Source: JAUIAS01 sp030425395 (GTDB lineage Bacteria; Pseudomonadota; Alphaproteobacteria; Rhodobacterales; Rhodobacteraceae). From it: 64,000 nucleotides of DNA. Position 1 is the stretch's first letter. Each line of letters opens with the position of its first letter. The DNA is taken from contig CP121336.1 of assembly GCA_043553855.1 (NCBI GenBank), positions 1,116,001 through 1,180,000 on the forward strand. Reading direction: 5' to 3'. The position numbers were made by a program, and so were the translations under genes. The notes under the pieces were generated by a model that saw nothing but the letters and a program-made list of their open reading frames with translations, was not told the DNA's origin and ran no database searches. This document shows positions 24,596 to 34,116 of this stretch, piece by piece.

Positions 24596-24654
24596 TCATA
24601 TATAATAGTGAACGTTTTTATCAAAACAATGAATTTTTTATCTTCTTAATGAAT
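24594..24654. promoter_or_regulatory. AT-rich LysR/dabB intergenic region with repeated ATTCAT/ATGAAT boxes
   Basis: ATTCAT at 24594-24599 (overlapping the lysR start) is inverted against AATGAAT at 24628-24634 and again at 24648-24654. The last two are direct repeats exactly 20 bp apart. The surrounding DNA is strikingly AT-rich for this genome. The layout fits cooperative LysR dimers controlling both genes; exact sites are inferred. Confidence 0.55.
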
Positions 24655-24698
24655 GGCTATTTCCTTTCGAAATCGTCACCCGACCGAGGAGTAAGACA

Positions 24699-26258
24699 TT
24701 GACCCATCTGTTCCTGCCGCTTCTGGCCCCTTTACTTTTGGTGATCGGCGCGTTCGCGGCACGCCGCAATCCGGGTATCCGCCCGGGCCGTTACCCCCAA
24801 ATGGCGAGCTGGCTTGCGCTGGCGGCGACCGCAGTGTCCGGTCTGGCAGCAGCGTCCCTGATGCTCTGGGGGCCGGGAACCAGCCCTCTCATCGGGATAG
24901 CGGGCGTTGGATTGTCCGTCCGGCTTGATGTCATAAGCGTCACGATGCTGATGCTCGTGTCCTTCATCGGATGGGTCGTGCTGCGCTACAGCGCGACGGT
25001 AATGGACGGCGAAACCCGGCAAGGCGAATTCACCGGCCTCATGTGCGCGGCGCTGGCGGGTGTTCTGCTGCTGGTCATTTCGGGGAACCTTGTCCAACTG
25101 GCCATCGGCTGGATCGCGACGGGTGCCGCGCTGCATCGGCTGCTGCTGTTTTACGGCGACCGGCCCGGCGCAAGGCGCGCGGCGCGCAAGAAGGCCATCG
25201 TATCGCGGTTGGGCGAAGCCGCCCTGCTGGCAGCGATCGTGGTTCTGGCCTTCGGGTATGGCACAACCGACATCGCCACGATCCTTGCCAATGCAGGGAC
25301 GACCGAAGCCGTCGGGACCACATGGACGGCGGCGGCCTTGCTGGCTGTGGCGGCTCTGCTCAAATCAGCGCAATTCCCCTTGCACGGCTGGCTCACCGAA
25401 GTGATGGAGGCCCCGACGCCGGTTTCCGCCCTTCTGCACGCCGGAGTGATCAATGGCGGTGGGTTCCTGCTGATCCGGTTTGCTGATGTGATGCTCGCCG
25501 CACCCGGCGTTCTGGCCATCCTTGCCATGCTGGGCGGGTTCACGGCCCTGTTCGGCAGCCTCGTGATGCTCACGCAACCGGCGGTCAAGACATCGCTGGC
25601 ATGGTCCACAATCGCCCAGATGGGGTTCATGATACTGCAATGCGGGTTTGGGCTCTTCCCGCTGGCATTGCTGCATATCGTGGCGCATTCGCTGTACAAG
25701 GCGCATTCGTTCCTGTCGGCATCCGAGGCAGTCGCCGTTGTGGATCAGGCGCGCAGGCCCGGACCTGTGGCCATTCCCGGCGGGCGCGCGGTACTCCGGG
25801 CCTTTGCCATCGCGGTAACGATCTATTGCGCTGTGGCCTTGGTGGTCGGCATTGACGACAAGGCACCGCAAACGCTTGCGCTTGGTCTGATCCTTGTGTT
25901 TGGCACGGCCTATCTTCTGGCCCAGGGGTTGGCGGATGCCGCGCCGCGCCAACTGACGCAGCGCACCGCACTTTACGCGCTTGGCGCATCGCTCAGCTAC
26001 TTTACCCTTCAGGCCGCCGCGACGCATCTGACCGCAGGCACCCTGCCACCGCCGCCCACGCCCGATCCGCTGGAATGGACACTGATCACCCTGACCTTGC
26101 TCAGCTTTGGCATCGTGGCGGTGGCGCAGGCGACGTTCCCGCTGTGGGCCGGGCATCCGGCCGCCGCAGGGCTGCGCGTGCACCTGGCCAACGGGCTTTA
26201 TGCAAACGCCATCTTCGACCGCCTGCTTGGCGGTTGGAGCAGACAGACCCAATCCTGA
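24699..26258 (+). CDS. dabB: DabB, proton-channel-like subunit of the DAB inorganic carbon transporter
   Basis: 519 aa polytopic protein of the NuoL/MrpA/ND5 family (proton-conducting antiporter fold), with the core PLHGWLTEVMEAPTPVSALLHAGVINGGGFLL and SLAWSTIAQMGFMILQCG. The start is TTG at 24699 after GAGGAG. It is paired with dabA in the order typical of DABs, where proton flow is thought to drive one-way hydration of CO2 to bicarbonate in the cytoplasm. The downstream gene begins 31 bp later, so the two form one operon. Confidence 0.92.
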   Translation: MTHLFLPLLAPLLLVIGAFAARRNPGIRPGRYPQMASWLALAATAVSGLAAASLMLWGPGTSPLIGIAGVGLSVRLDVISVTMLMLVSFIGWVVLRYSATVMDGETRQGEFTGLMCAALAGVLLLVISGNLVQLAIGWIATGAALHRLLLFYGDRPGARRAARKKAIVSRLGEAALLAAIVVLAFGYGTTDIATILANAGTTEAVGTTWTAAALLAVAALLKSAQFPLHGWLTEVMEAPTPVSALLHAGVINGGGFLLIRFADVMLAAPGVLAILAMLGGFTALFGSLVMLTQPAVKTSLAWSTIAQMGFMILQCGFGLFPLALLHIVAHSLYKAHSFLSASEAVAVVDQARRPGPVAIPGGRAVLRAFAIAVTIYCAVALVVGIDDKAPQTLALGLILVFGTAYLLAQGLADAAPRQLTQRTALYALGASLSYFTLQAAATHLTAGTLPPPPTPDPLEWTLITLTLLSFGIVAVAQATFPLWAGHPAAAGLRVHLANGLYANAIFDRLLGGWSRQTQS

Positions 26259-26289
26259 AGCCTTCTGGCCCTGACACAAGGACACCGAC

Positions 26290-28692
26290 ATGTTTACCCA
26301 ACACGCCGTCTATCCCGCCCCGCTTCTGGAACTCGTGGCCCATGCCGAAGCCGCCGCCAAAGCCGTGCCACCGGCATTTCCCCTGCATGCAACCGTGGCG
26401 GTCAATCCGTTCCTCGGTCAGAGCGATGAGCCCCTGCCGGTTACGGCCGCCCGTCTTGCACGGGTTGCCGGGGTGCGGATTTTTCCCGACAGGAAAATCG
26501 CCGCCGCCCGCATAACCGACGGGTCGATCAGCAATGACGATCTGGCGGCCGCTGTGGCGCGGTATGCCGACGGGTTTGCCAAGCTGGATATCGCCGACAT
26601 CAAGGCAGCGGCCGTTGCAATCCCCAGCACGCCTCAAGCTCTTCCAACCGTGGCCGAGCTTGCCGCAGAAGCGAGCGGCATCGACTGGCCTGCGATTATC
26701 TCTGACCGGATCGGCGCATGGGCCGGATCGCATTTCGACAGCGGTCAGGCGGTCTGGCAACCGGCGCGGCGGGGCACGGCCTATTCCGCGTGGCGCGAAT
26801 GGGCGATCCGGGATCTGACCCCGGAAATCCTTGGGCTGAAAGGGTTCGGCCAGTTTGTCAGCGACAGTTCCCGGTCCCCTTGGCGGGGCCTTGGACGCGC
26901 CTGCGAAACGCTGGGCGTAGATGGCGACGCCGCTGTCAGCGTCTTCCATCGCTTGCTCTGCGATCTGGGTGGCTGGGCGCAATACGCGCGGCATCTGGAT
27001 TGGAACGCGGCGTTGAACGGCAACAAGGACGCAACCACCACGGAATTGCTGGCCCTGCGCCTGATCTATGAAGAGGCCCTTTTCCACCTGTACGAGGATC
27101 AAATCGCGGACCGGTGGCAGGAAACGGTTGCCGTGCACCGGACCCCGGTCACCCCAACGGTCGCCGACATCGCCGATGCCGTGCTGCAAGACGCCGTAGA
27201 ACGGGCCGAGCAAAAGCGGCTGGCCACATGGTTCAGCGCGCCCAAGGACGCAGACCAGACCCGGCCCGACGTTCAGGCCGCGTTCTGCATCGACGTGCGG
27301 TCCGAGGTGATCCGGCGGGCACTGGAAAGCGTGTCACCCGGCATTGAAACGCTTGGGTTTGCGGGGTTCTTTGGTCTTCCGGTCGCGCACCAGCCACAAG
27401 CGTCGGACATTATCGACTCCAGTGCGCCTGTGCTGTTGTCCCCCACGATCCAGACCCGCGATGATCTGCCCGAGGCACAGGACAATGCGCTCCGGTTCTC
27501 CAAGCGGGCCAAGCGGGCTTGGGGCCGGTTCAAGATGGCCGCCGTGTCATCCTTTGCCTTTGTCGAGGCAGCGGGCCCGCTTTATGCGGGCAAACTGGTC
27601 CAAAGCGGACTGGCCAAGCGCGTCAATCGCGCGGCCAAACCCGTGCCGGTCTTTGCAGGTTCGGTGGATGCGGAAACGCGGACCAACATGGCCGAACAGG
27701 TGCTGCGCGCCATGTCGCTGACCGAAGGATTTGCGCCGTTGGTCCTGATTGCCGGGCATGGTGCCTCGGTGACCAACAACGCCCATGCCAGCGCGCTGCA
27801 ATGCGGGGCGTGTGGCGGCCATGCGGGCGATGTCAACGCGCGGCTTCTGGCCGGATTGCTCAATACACCGGACGTGCGCAAGGGACTGGGCGCGCGCGGG
27901 CTTCATATTCCTGCAGACACGGTGTTTGTTGGGGCGCTGCACGACACGACCACGGATGACGTTACCCTGTTCGAAGACGGCCTGCCGCCGTCGACCGCGC
28001 CAGCCCTGACCCGGCTGCGGACCCAGTTGGCCAAGGCTTCGGGCATCGCCCGCGCAGAAAGGGCGCAGCGTCTGCCCGGTGCCACACAGGGCGATGACGT
28101 TCTTGCACGGGCGGCAGACTGGTCGCAGCTTCGGCCCGAATGGGGATTGGCGGGCTGCCGGGCCTTTATCATCGGGCCACGGGCGCTGTCCCGCAACGGC
28201 AGCCTTGATGGGCAGAGCTTTTTGCACAGCTATGACCGGACCTCGGATGACGGGTTCGGTGTTCTGGAAACCATCCTGACCGCACCGGTCGTGGTGGCAA
28301 GCTGGATCAGCCTGCAATATTACGGCTCGGCGGTGGCACCGTCGCTGTTCGGTGGGGGCAACAAGCTGTTGCACAATGTCACCGGCGGGATTGGCGTTGT
28401 CGAAGGCAACGGCGGGTCGTTGCGGCCCGGCTTGCCCTGGCAGTCGGTACATGACGGAACCGACCTGCAACACCAGCCGCTGCGCTTGACCGTGATCGTC
28501 GCGGCACCAGTCGAGGCAATCACGAACATTATCGAAAAGCACGCGACCTTGCGGGCGCTGTTTGACAATGGCTGGCTGCACCTGATCGCAATGGACGACG
28601 CGGGCCGGTTCACCAACCGTTACGACGGGGCACTGAAATGGTCACGGATGGACGCCGGGACCAATCCATCATTGGCCATCGCGGCAGAGTAA
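26290..28692 (+). CDS. dabA: DabA, carbonic-anhydrase-like subunit of the DAB inorganic carbon transporter
   Basis: 800 aa, DUF2309/UPF0753. The beta-carbonic-anhydrase-like zinc site is complete: Cys333 and Asp335 (FCIDVRSEV), His490 (AGHGASVTNN) and Cys505 (LQCGACGGH). The 15-residue His-Cys spacing equals that of the Halothiobacillus protein (H524/C539), so activity is expected. It is a peripheral cytosolic protein bound to DabB. No rubisco or carboxysome genes are in the window, so the bicarbonate may feed anaplerotic or biosynthetic carboxylases, as proposed for heterotroph DABs. Confidence 0.94.
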   Translation: MFTQHAVYPAPLLELVAHAEAAAKAVPPAFPLHATVAVNPFLGQSDEPLPVTAARLARVAGVRIFPDRKIAAARITDGSISNDDLAAAVARYADGFAKLDIADIKAAAVAIPSTPQALPTVAELAAEASGIDWPAIISDRIGAWAGSHFDSGQAVWQPARRGTAYSAWREWAIRDLTPEILGLKGFGQFVSDSSRSPWRGLGRACETLGVDGDAAVSVFHRLLCDLGGWAQYARHLDWNAALNGNKDATTTELLALRLIYEEALFHLYEDQIADRWQETVAVHRTPVTPTVADIADAVLQDAVERAEQKRLATWFSAPKDADQTRPDVQAAFCIDVRSEVIRRALESVSPGIETLGFAGFFGLPVAHQPQASDIIDSSAPVLLSPTIQTRDDLPEAQDNALRFSKRAKRAWGRFKMAAVSSFAFVEAAGPLYAGKLVQSGLAKRVNRAAKPVPVFAGSVDAETRTNMAEQVLRAMSLTEGFAPLVLIAGHGASVTNNAHASALQCGACGGHAGDVNARLLAGLLNTPDVRKGLGARGLHIPADTVFVGALHDTTTDDVTLFEDGLPPSTAPALTRLRTQLAKASGIARAERAQRLPGATQGDDVLARAADWSQLRPEWGLAGCRAFIIGPRALSRNGSLDGQSFLHSYDRTSDDGFGVLETILTAPVVVASWISLQYYGSAVAPSLFGGGNKLLHNVTGGIGVVEGNGGSLRPGLPWQSVHDGTDLQHQPLRLTVIVAAPVEAITNIIEKHATLRALFDNGWLHLIAMDDAGRFTNRYDGALKWSRMDAGTNPSLAIAAE

Positions 28693-28708
28693 TCAGCCGC
28701 ATCCAGTG

Positions 28709-29197
28709 TCAGGCGCGATAGATGAAACACCGGCCGTCTATCGCGCCGTCCGGCAAGGGCATTTCCTCAAGCTGGTCGAAATACATCCGGTCGCTTGACA
28801 CCATGAGGCCGCCAGGGGCCAGCAACGGTTGGATAAGCGGGGATACCAGCCGCGCGAATTCGTCGTTCTTGGCCAGATTATGCCCCCCCAGATCGGCGTG
28901 CACCAATGATGCGGTCGGACCGAAACGGTCCAGAGCGGCGGGCAGAGATTCGCGCACATCGCCAAGAATGGTCAGATCCTCGGGCGGTGTCGAATCGGGG
29001 TGCGATGCCACCGCGCGTTCAAATACGTAGATCGGGCGACCGTCTGATATTGTTTCGCGCATGTGGTGATAGGTGCGCCCGTTTCCCAACCCAAGTTCGA
29101 AAACCGGCCCCTTCATATGTGCAGTGGCTGCGATCCCATGATCGAGACAGGCCCGTTGGGACACCATTCGGGCGATAAACAGATCAAGACGGGTCAT
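28709..29197 (-). CDS. Class I SAM-dependent methyltransferase
   Basis: 162 aa. The SAM-binding motif I is FELGLGNGRTYHHM, followed by an acidic beta-2 end (YVFERAV) and a motif-II-like segment SLVHADLGGHN. It has no clear substrate domain. It is convergent with dabA (16 bp apart), so not part of that operon, and divergent from the peptide transporter operon. The substrate is unknown. Confidence 0.75.
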   Translation of the reverse strand: MTRLDLFIARMVSQRACLDHGIAATAHMKGPVFELGLGNGRTYHHMRETISDGRPIYVFERAVASHPDSTPPEDLTILGDVRESLPAALDRFGPTASLVHADLGGHNLAKNDEFARLVSPLIQPLLAPGGLMVSSDRMYFDQLEEMPLPDGAIDGRCFIYRA

Positions 29198-29345
29198 CGG
29201 GTTTCTCCTGCATTCGGGCCTGTTGATGGGCGCGGCCTGTGTCCTTCATGCCAAACCACAGCAAGAATGTGTAGGGCAAGACACGAAAGAGGGTTTGCCG
29301 TTGACTACGCCACCTCTGGGAAGCGAAGGTATGGCAAGAGGCACG

Positions 29346-29361
29346 GCGGAGGTATCTCCGC
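29346..29361 (+). promoter_or_regulatory. Leader hairpin upstream of the oligopeptide ABC operon
   Basis: GCGGAG-GTAT-CTCCGC forms a perfect 6-bp stem 30 bp before the ATP-binding-protein start. The 9-mer ATGGCAAGA occurs on both sides of it (29331-29339 and 29362-29370). It may affect translation of the first gene. Confidence 0.4.
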
Positions 29362-29391
29362 ATGGCAAGAAATAACTATGGATACCGCTCA

Positions 29392-31167
29392 ATGAGTCCT
29401 TTGCTGACCGTTGAAGACCTGACAATCGGCTTTCGCAACAGCCCCGCCCCCGTCGTAAACGGCGTCAGTTTCTCTGTTGATCAGGGGGAAACTCTGGCTC
29501 TGGTCGGAGAAAGCGGATCGGGCAAAACCTTGTCATGTCGCGCATTGCTGCGGATTTTGCCGCGCTCGGCCACGATTTCGTCCGGCGAAATGATCCTGAA
29601 CGGCCGCGCGGGCGGTATCGACCTTGCCACCTTGAGCGAACGGCGGATGCGCGGCGTGCGGGGCAATTTCGTCTCAATGATATTTCAGGAACCGATGCGG
29701 TCCCTGTCGCCATTACACAGGATCGGCAATCAGGTCGTCGAGGTGCTGCATCTGCACCAGACCATTAGCAAAAGCGCCGCGCGCCAGTTGGTTCTGGATA
29801 CGTTTGACAGGGTCGGGTTTCCCGATCCTGAACGGGCCTATTATGCCTATCCGTTTGAAATGTCCGGTGGCATGCGCCAGCGGGCGATGATTGCGATGGC
29901 CATTGTCAGCAAGCCCGACATCCTGATCGCGGATGAACCGACCACCGCGCTGGATGTGACGACACAGGCGCAGGTTCTGGGCCTGATCAAAGAGGTTCAG
30001 CGCGAAATCGGCATGGCGGTCATTCTGGTCACCCATGATCTGGGTGTTGTTGCCAACATGGCCGAAAAGGTCGTGGTGATGCATCGCGGGCGGGTGATGG
30101 AGTCGGGCACTGCGCAGGCGGTCCTGACCGGGCCAGCCCATCCCTATACCCAAAAGCTCTTTGCCGCGGCACCGGCCATACCCGCAGAAACTCAGCCCGC
30201 CCCGCCCATGCCTGAGACCGACCTGATCCTTGATATCAAGTCCGTCACAAAGACCTATACGACACGCGCTGGCGTGCCGTGGAAGGCGGATGTCCATGTT
30301 CAGGCTTGCAGCAATGTCGATTTGAAGCTGCCACGCGGCAAGACCCTTGCCATCGTTGGCGAAAGCGGATCTGGCAAAACCACCTGTGCGCGGATCGCCT
30401 TGGGCGCGGAACGCCCAGATGACGGCGGCGAGGTGATCTTTTCACCGGACCCAGCGCAAAAGCCGATTATTGTGAATAGAATGTCCAAGGCTGAACGCTT
30501 TGCGTTCCAGCGCAAGGCCCAGATGGTTTTCCAGGATCCCTATTCCTCGCTCAGCCCGCGCATGCGGGTCATCGACGCGCTGTGCGAACCACTCGAAATC
30601 CACGGCATCGGCAACCGGTCCGAACGCCGGGACCGCACTGTGGAGATGCTGCGGACCGTTGGGTTGAACCCCGATATGCTCAACCGATACCCACATGCGT
30701 TCTCCGGCGGGCAAAGACAGCGGCTTTCTATTGCGCGCGCCCTGACGCTCGACCCGGCGCTGATTGTGTGTGACGAACCGACATCGGCTCTGGATGTGTC
30801 GGTTCAGGAACAGATTCTGAACCTGCTTGAAGACATTCAGGAACAGGCGAACCTGTCCTATCTGTTCATCAGCCACGATCTGGCCGTCGTTGCCCGCATC
30901 GCCGACGAAGTTGCAGTGATGCGCAGCGGACTGATCGTTGAACAGGCTCCGCCAGAGACGCTGTTTCACAATCCACAACATCCCTACACCAAGGCATTGC
31001 TGGCCGCACAACCGCTTCCCGACATCGCGCGCCCGATCAACCTCAAGCTGGTGGCGCAGGGGGCCGGCGCGCCCGACAGTTGGCCCGACAGATTCCGCTT
31101 TGACGATATGTCAGTCCCGCCCCTTGCCGAGGTAGAACCCGGACATAAGGTGCGATGCAATGTTTGA
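29392..31167 (+). CDS. yejF: Fused dual-ATPase subunit of a peptide ABC importer (YejF-like)
   Basis: 591 aa from the ATG at 29392 (MSPLLTVEDLTIGF). Two complete ATPase domains in tandem: Walker A GESGSGKTLS and GESGSGKTTC, signatures MSGGMRQRAMIAMA and FSGGQRQRLSIARA, Walker B ILIADEPTTALD and LIVCDEPTSALD. Each ends with an oligopeptide-transporter C-terminal region (HPYTQKL, HPYTKALL). It energises the two permeases encoded downstream. It opens the four-gene operon; the binding-protein start overlaps its last eight bases. Confidence 0.93.
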   Translation: MSPLLTVEDLTIGFRNSPAPVVNGVSFSVDQGETLALVGESGSGKTLSCRALLRILPRSATISSGEMILNGRAGGIDLATLSERRMRGVRGNFVSMIFQEPMRSLSPLHRIGNQVVEVLHLHQTISKSAARQLVLDTFDRVGFPDPERAYYAYPFEMSGGMRQRAMIAMAIVSKPDILIADEPTTALDVTTQAQVLGLIKEVQREIGMAVILVTHDLGVVANMAEKVVVMHRGRVMESGTAQAVLTGPAHPYTQKLFAAAPAIPAETQPAPPMPETDLILDIKSVTKTYTTRAGVPWKADVHVQACSNVDLKLPRGKTLAIVGESGSGKTTCARIALGAERPDDGGEVIFSPDPAQKPIIVNRMSKAERFAFQRKAQMVFQDPYSSLSPRMRVIDALCEPLEIHGIGNRSERRDRTVEMLRTVGLNPDMLNRYPHAFSGGQRQRLSIARALTLDPALIVCDEPTSALDVSVQEQILNLLEDIQEQANLSYLFISHDLAVVARIADEVAVMRSGLIVEQAPPETLFHNPQHPYTKALLAAQPLPDIARPINLKLVAQGAGAPDSWPDRFRFDDMSVPPLAEVEPGHKVRCNV

Positions 31168-33091
31168 CAGAACCAGAACCGCCTTCCTGACCGTTGCGCT
31201 GATGGCGATCCCGGCACTGGCGCTGGCTGAACTGCCCCGAGACACCCTTCGGGAACAGGCATTTTTCGAGGAAAGGGTCGCGGCAGGCGACCTGCCCCCG
31301 GTTACTGCACGCGTGCCGCTTGAACCGTGGGTCGTGGATCTGACCGCAAAGGGGCGCGAACCGGGCAAGCCGGGCGGAACGCTGCGGACGATGGTGTCGC
31401 GGTCCAAGGATGTGCGCCAGATGGTGGTCTATGGCTACTCCCGTCTGGTGGGCTACGACGAAAATTACAATCTCGTGCCTGATCTGGTTCGTGATTACGA
31501 GGTCAGCGAAAACCGCCGCTTTACCTTTCACCTGCGCAAGGGACACAAATGGTCGGACGGGCACCCGTTCACTTCGGCCGATTTCGCCTATTACTGGAAC
31601 AACGTCGTCAACAACGACAAGCTAAGCCCGAACGGCGTCCCGGAATCGCTGCGCGTCAATGACCTGCCGCCGCGAGTCAGCTTTCCTGACGCGCATACGG
31701 TGATTTATGAATGGGACGCGCCACACCCCACCTTTTTGCGCTTGTTAGCGCAAGCGGCACCGCCGTTCATCTATCGCCCTGCGCATTACCTCAAGCAATT
31801 CCATGCCGATTTCGCCGATCCTGAGGAATTGTCCAAGATGCAGCGCGCCAAGCGGGTGCGCACCTGGGCCGCTCTGCATAATCGCGTGGACGAAATGTAC
31901 AAGTTCGACAACCCCGAACTGCCCACCTTGCAGCCCTGGCTGAACACTTCGGAAACCGGCAATTCCCGCGCCACCTTTGAACGCAATCCGTTCTTTCATC
32001 GGGTCGATAGCAACGGGGTCCAGCTCCCGTATATAGATCAGGTCGAAATGACGATCGTGTCCGGCGGTCTGGTCGCCGCCAAGACCAACGCGGGCGAAAC
32101 AGACCTTCAGGCGCGCGGGCTCAGCTTCCGCGACATTGCCATTCTGAAGAAGGGTGAAAACGACGGGGCAAACTACCGAACCCTGCTATGGGCAAGCGGC
32201 GCGGCGTCTCAGATCGCGATTTATCCAAATCTGAATTTCAACGATCCCGTCTGGCGTGAGTTGCTGCGCGATGTGCGTGTCCGGCGTGCCCTGTCGCTGA
32301 GCATCGACCGACATATGGTCAATCGCGCCCTCTATTTCGGACTGGGCAAGGAAGGCGGCATGACCGCCCTTTCCCGGTCTCCATTCTATGATGCCGCCAA
32401 CGTCAGATCTTGGTCCTATTATGACCCCGAAGAAGCCAATCGCCTTCTCGACGAAGTCGGCCTGACCGATCGCACGCCGGATGGCATCCGCCTTCTCCCT
32501 GATGGTCGTCCCATGGAGTTTGTCATCGAAACCGCTGGTGAACGACAAGAGGTGGAAAACGCGCTCCAGATTCTTTCGGACACGTGGCGCGATGTCGGGG
32601 TCAAGATGATCATGCGACCACTGGATCGGGACATCCTGCGCAACCGGGTTTTCGCCGGCTTGTCGATGGCCGCCGTCTGGTTTGGCTGGGACAACGGTCT
32701 GCCCGATGCGAATACATCTCCCGACTATCTGGCACCACGGCATCAGGAGTTCTTTGCCTGGCCGAAATGGGGGCAGTATTACCAAACCCACGGTGCCGCC
32801 GGAGAAGCGCCCGATCAGGAACCGGTGCAAAAGCTCATGGCCTTGTCCCAGGAGTGGGAGGTTGCCACCTCAACAGCCGAACGGTCCCGTATCTGGCGCG
32901 AAATGCTCGCGATCCATGCCGAGCAGGTCTATGGCATCGGTGTTCTGGCCGAAGCGCCGCAACCGGTCGTGGTGTCGAACCGGCTGCGCAACGTGCCGGA
33001 AAAGGCCACGTGGACGTGGGATCCCGGTGCACATTTCGGTATGTGGCGGCCCGACGAATTTTTCTTTGATCCGATAGACACAACACAATGA
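31160..33091 (+). CDS. yejA: Extracellular peptide-binding protein, SBP family 5 (YejA-like)
   Basis: 643 aa. Signal peptide of about 23 residues ending ALALA, then a periplasmic family-5 domain with YSRLVGYDENYNLVPDL and the conserved RKGHKWSDGHPFTSADFAYYW block. The large size suits the YejA/oligopeptide group. It delivers peptides or similar amphipathic solutes to the YejB/YejE pore. It overlaps the ATPase gene and, by ATGA, the first permease. Confidence 0.9.
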   Translation: MFDRTRTAFLTVALMAIPALALAELPRDTLREQAFFEERVAAGDLPPVTARVPLEPWVVDLTAKGREPGKPGGTLRTMVSRSKDVRQMVVYGYSRLVGYDENYNLVPDLVRDYEVSENRRFTFHLRKGHKWSDGHPFTSADFAYYWNNVVNNDKLSPNGVPESLRVNDLPPRVSFPDAHTVIYEWDAPHPTFLRLLAQAAPPFIYRPAHYLKQFHADFADPEELSKMQRAKRVRTWAALHNRVDEMYKFDNPELPTLQPWLNTSETGNSRATFERNPFFHRVDSNGVQLPYIDQVEMTIVSGGLVAAKTNAGETDLQARGLSFRDIAILKKGENDGANYRTLLWASGAASQIAIYPNLNFNDPVWRELLRDVRVRRALSLSIDRHMVNRALYFGLGKEGGMTALSRSPFYDAANVRSWSYYDPEEANRLLDEVGLTDRTPDGIRLLPDGRPMEFVIETAGERQEVENALQILSDTWRDVGVKMIMRPLDRDILRNRVFAGLSMAAVWFGWDNGLPDANTSPDYLAPRHQEFFAWPKWGQYYQTHGAAGEAPDQEPVQKLMALSQEWEVATSTAERSRIWREMLAIHAEQVYGIGVLAEAPQPVVVSNRLRNVPEKATWTWDPGAHFGMWRPDEFFFDPIDTTQ

Positions 33092-34116
33092 ATATTCTGA
33101 AATACACGATCTACCGGACCATGACGATGCTGCTGACGCTGCTCGTTGTTTCGGTGATGATCTTTGCCATCATCAATCTGCCCCCGGGGGACTACCTGTC
33201 CAACCAGATCGCCGAACTGCGTGCCACCGGTCAGGCGGAAGGTGTCGCAAAGGCAGAGTTCCTGCGACAGGAATACGCGCTGGATCGCCCACTTTGGGAG
33301 CAATACCTGATCTGGGTTGGCTTTGCCCCTGGCCCCAACGGGTTCTCGGGGCTGTTGCAGGGCGATTTCGGCTGGTCCTTCGAATTTGACCAACCTGTAT
33401 CGGATATCGTCGGCGATGCGCTGTGGCTGACCGTTCTGGTCAATCTCGCTGCGATCCTGTTCGTTTACATGGTGGCGCTTCCGCTGGGTGTCGTGGCGGC
33501 GGCCCGATCCAAAAGCTGGGTGGATTATTCCGCCGCCTTTGTCGGCTATCTCGGGCTGGCCACACCGAACTTTCTGCTGGCGCTGATGCTGTTCTATTAC
33601 GGGCACAAATACCTTGGTCTGCCCATTGGTGGCCTCATGGACCCGCAATTTGAGGGCGAGCCGATGAGCTGGCCAAAGGTGAAATCCATCCTGATCCACC
33701 TGATTGTCCCGACCTTTGTGATCGGCACATCCGGTGCCGCAGCAATGATGCAACGTCTGAGGGCCAACCTTCTGGATGAATTGGGCAAACCCTATGTGGA
33801 AACTGCCCGCGCCAAGGGATTGAGCCCGGCGAGAATGCTGACCAAGTATCCCCTTCGCATGGCCTTCAACCCGTTTGTGGCCGACATCGGCAACCTGCTT
33901 CCGGCAATGGTCTCGGGCTCGGTTCTTGTATCGGTGGTTCTGGGGCTGCAAACAATCGGTCCCGCCCTTCTCGCCGCGTTGAAAAGCCAGGACCAGTTCC
34001 TCGCCGGGTTTGTATTGATGTTCGTGGCCTTCCTCACGCTGGTGGGGACAATGATATCGGATCTGCTGCTGATGCTTCTTGATCCCCGGATTCGGTATGG
34101 AGGGCGCGACCAATGA
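33088..34116 (+). CDS. yejB: Oligopeptide ABC importer permease 1 (YejB-like)
   Basis: 342 aa with about six transmembrane helices, and the EAA loop ETARAKGLSPARMLTKYPLR that docks onto the ATPase. The N-terminal YTIYRTMTMLLTLLVVSVMIFAI helix is typical of DppB/OppB/YejB permeases. It overlaps both neighbours by four bases, so the operon is translationally coupled. Confidence 0.92.
   Translation: MNILKYTIYRTMTMLLTLLVVSVMIFAIINLPPGDYLSNQIAELRATGQAEGVAKAEFLRQEYALDRPLWEQYLIWVGFAPGPNGFSGLLQGDFGWSFEFDQPVSDIVGDALWLTVLVNLAAILFVYMVALPLGVVAAARSKSWVDYSAAFVGYLGLATPNFLLALMLFYYGHKYLGLPIGGLMDPQFEGEPMSWPKVKSILIHLIVPTFVIGTSGAAAMMQRLRANLLDELGKPYVETARAKGLSPARMLTKYPLRMAFNPFVADIGNLLPAMVSGSVLVSVVLGLQTIGPALLAALKSQDQFLAGFVLMFVAFLTLVGTMISDLLLMLLDPRIRYGGRDQ

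Noticed and set aside
29300..29335. TTGACT with downstream TATGGC as a promoter for the peptide transporter operon
   Set aside because: The spacing is about 23 bases, too long for a sigma70 promoter.
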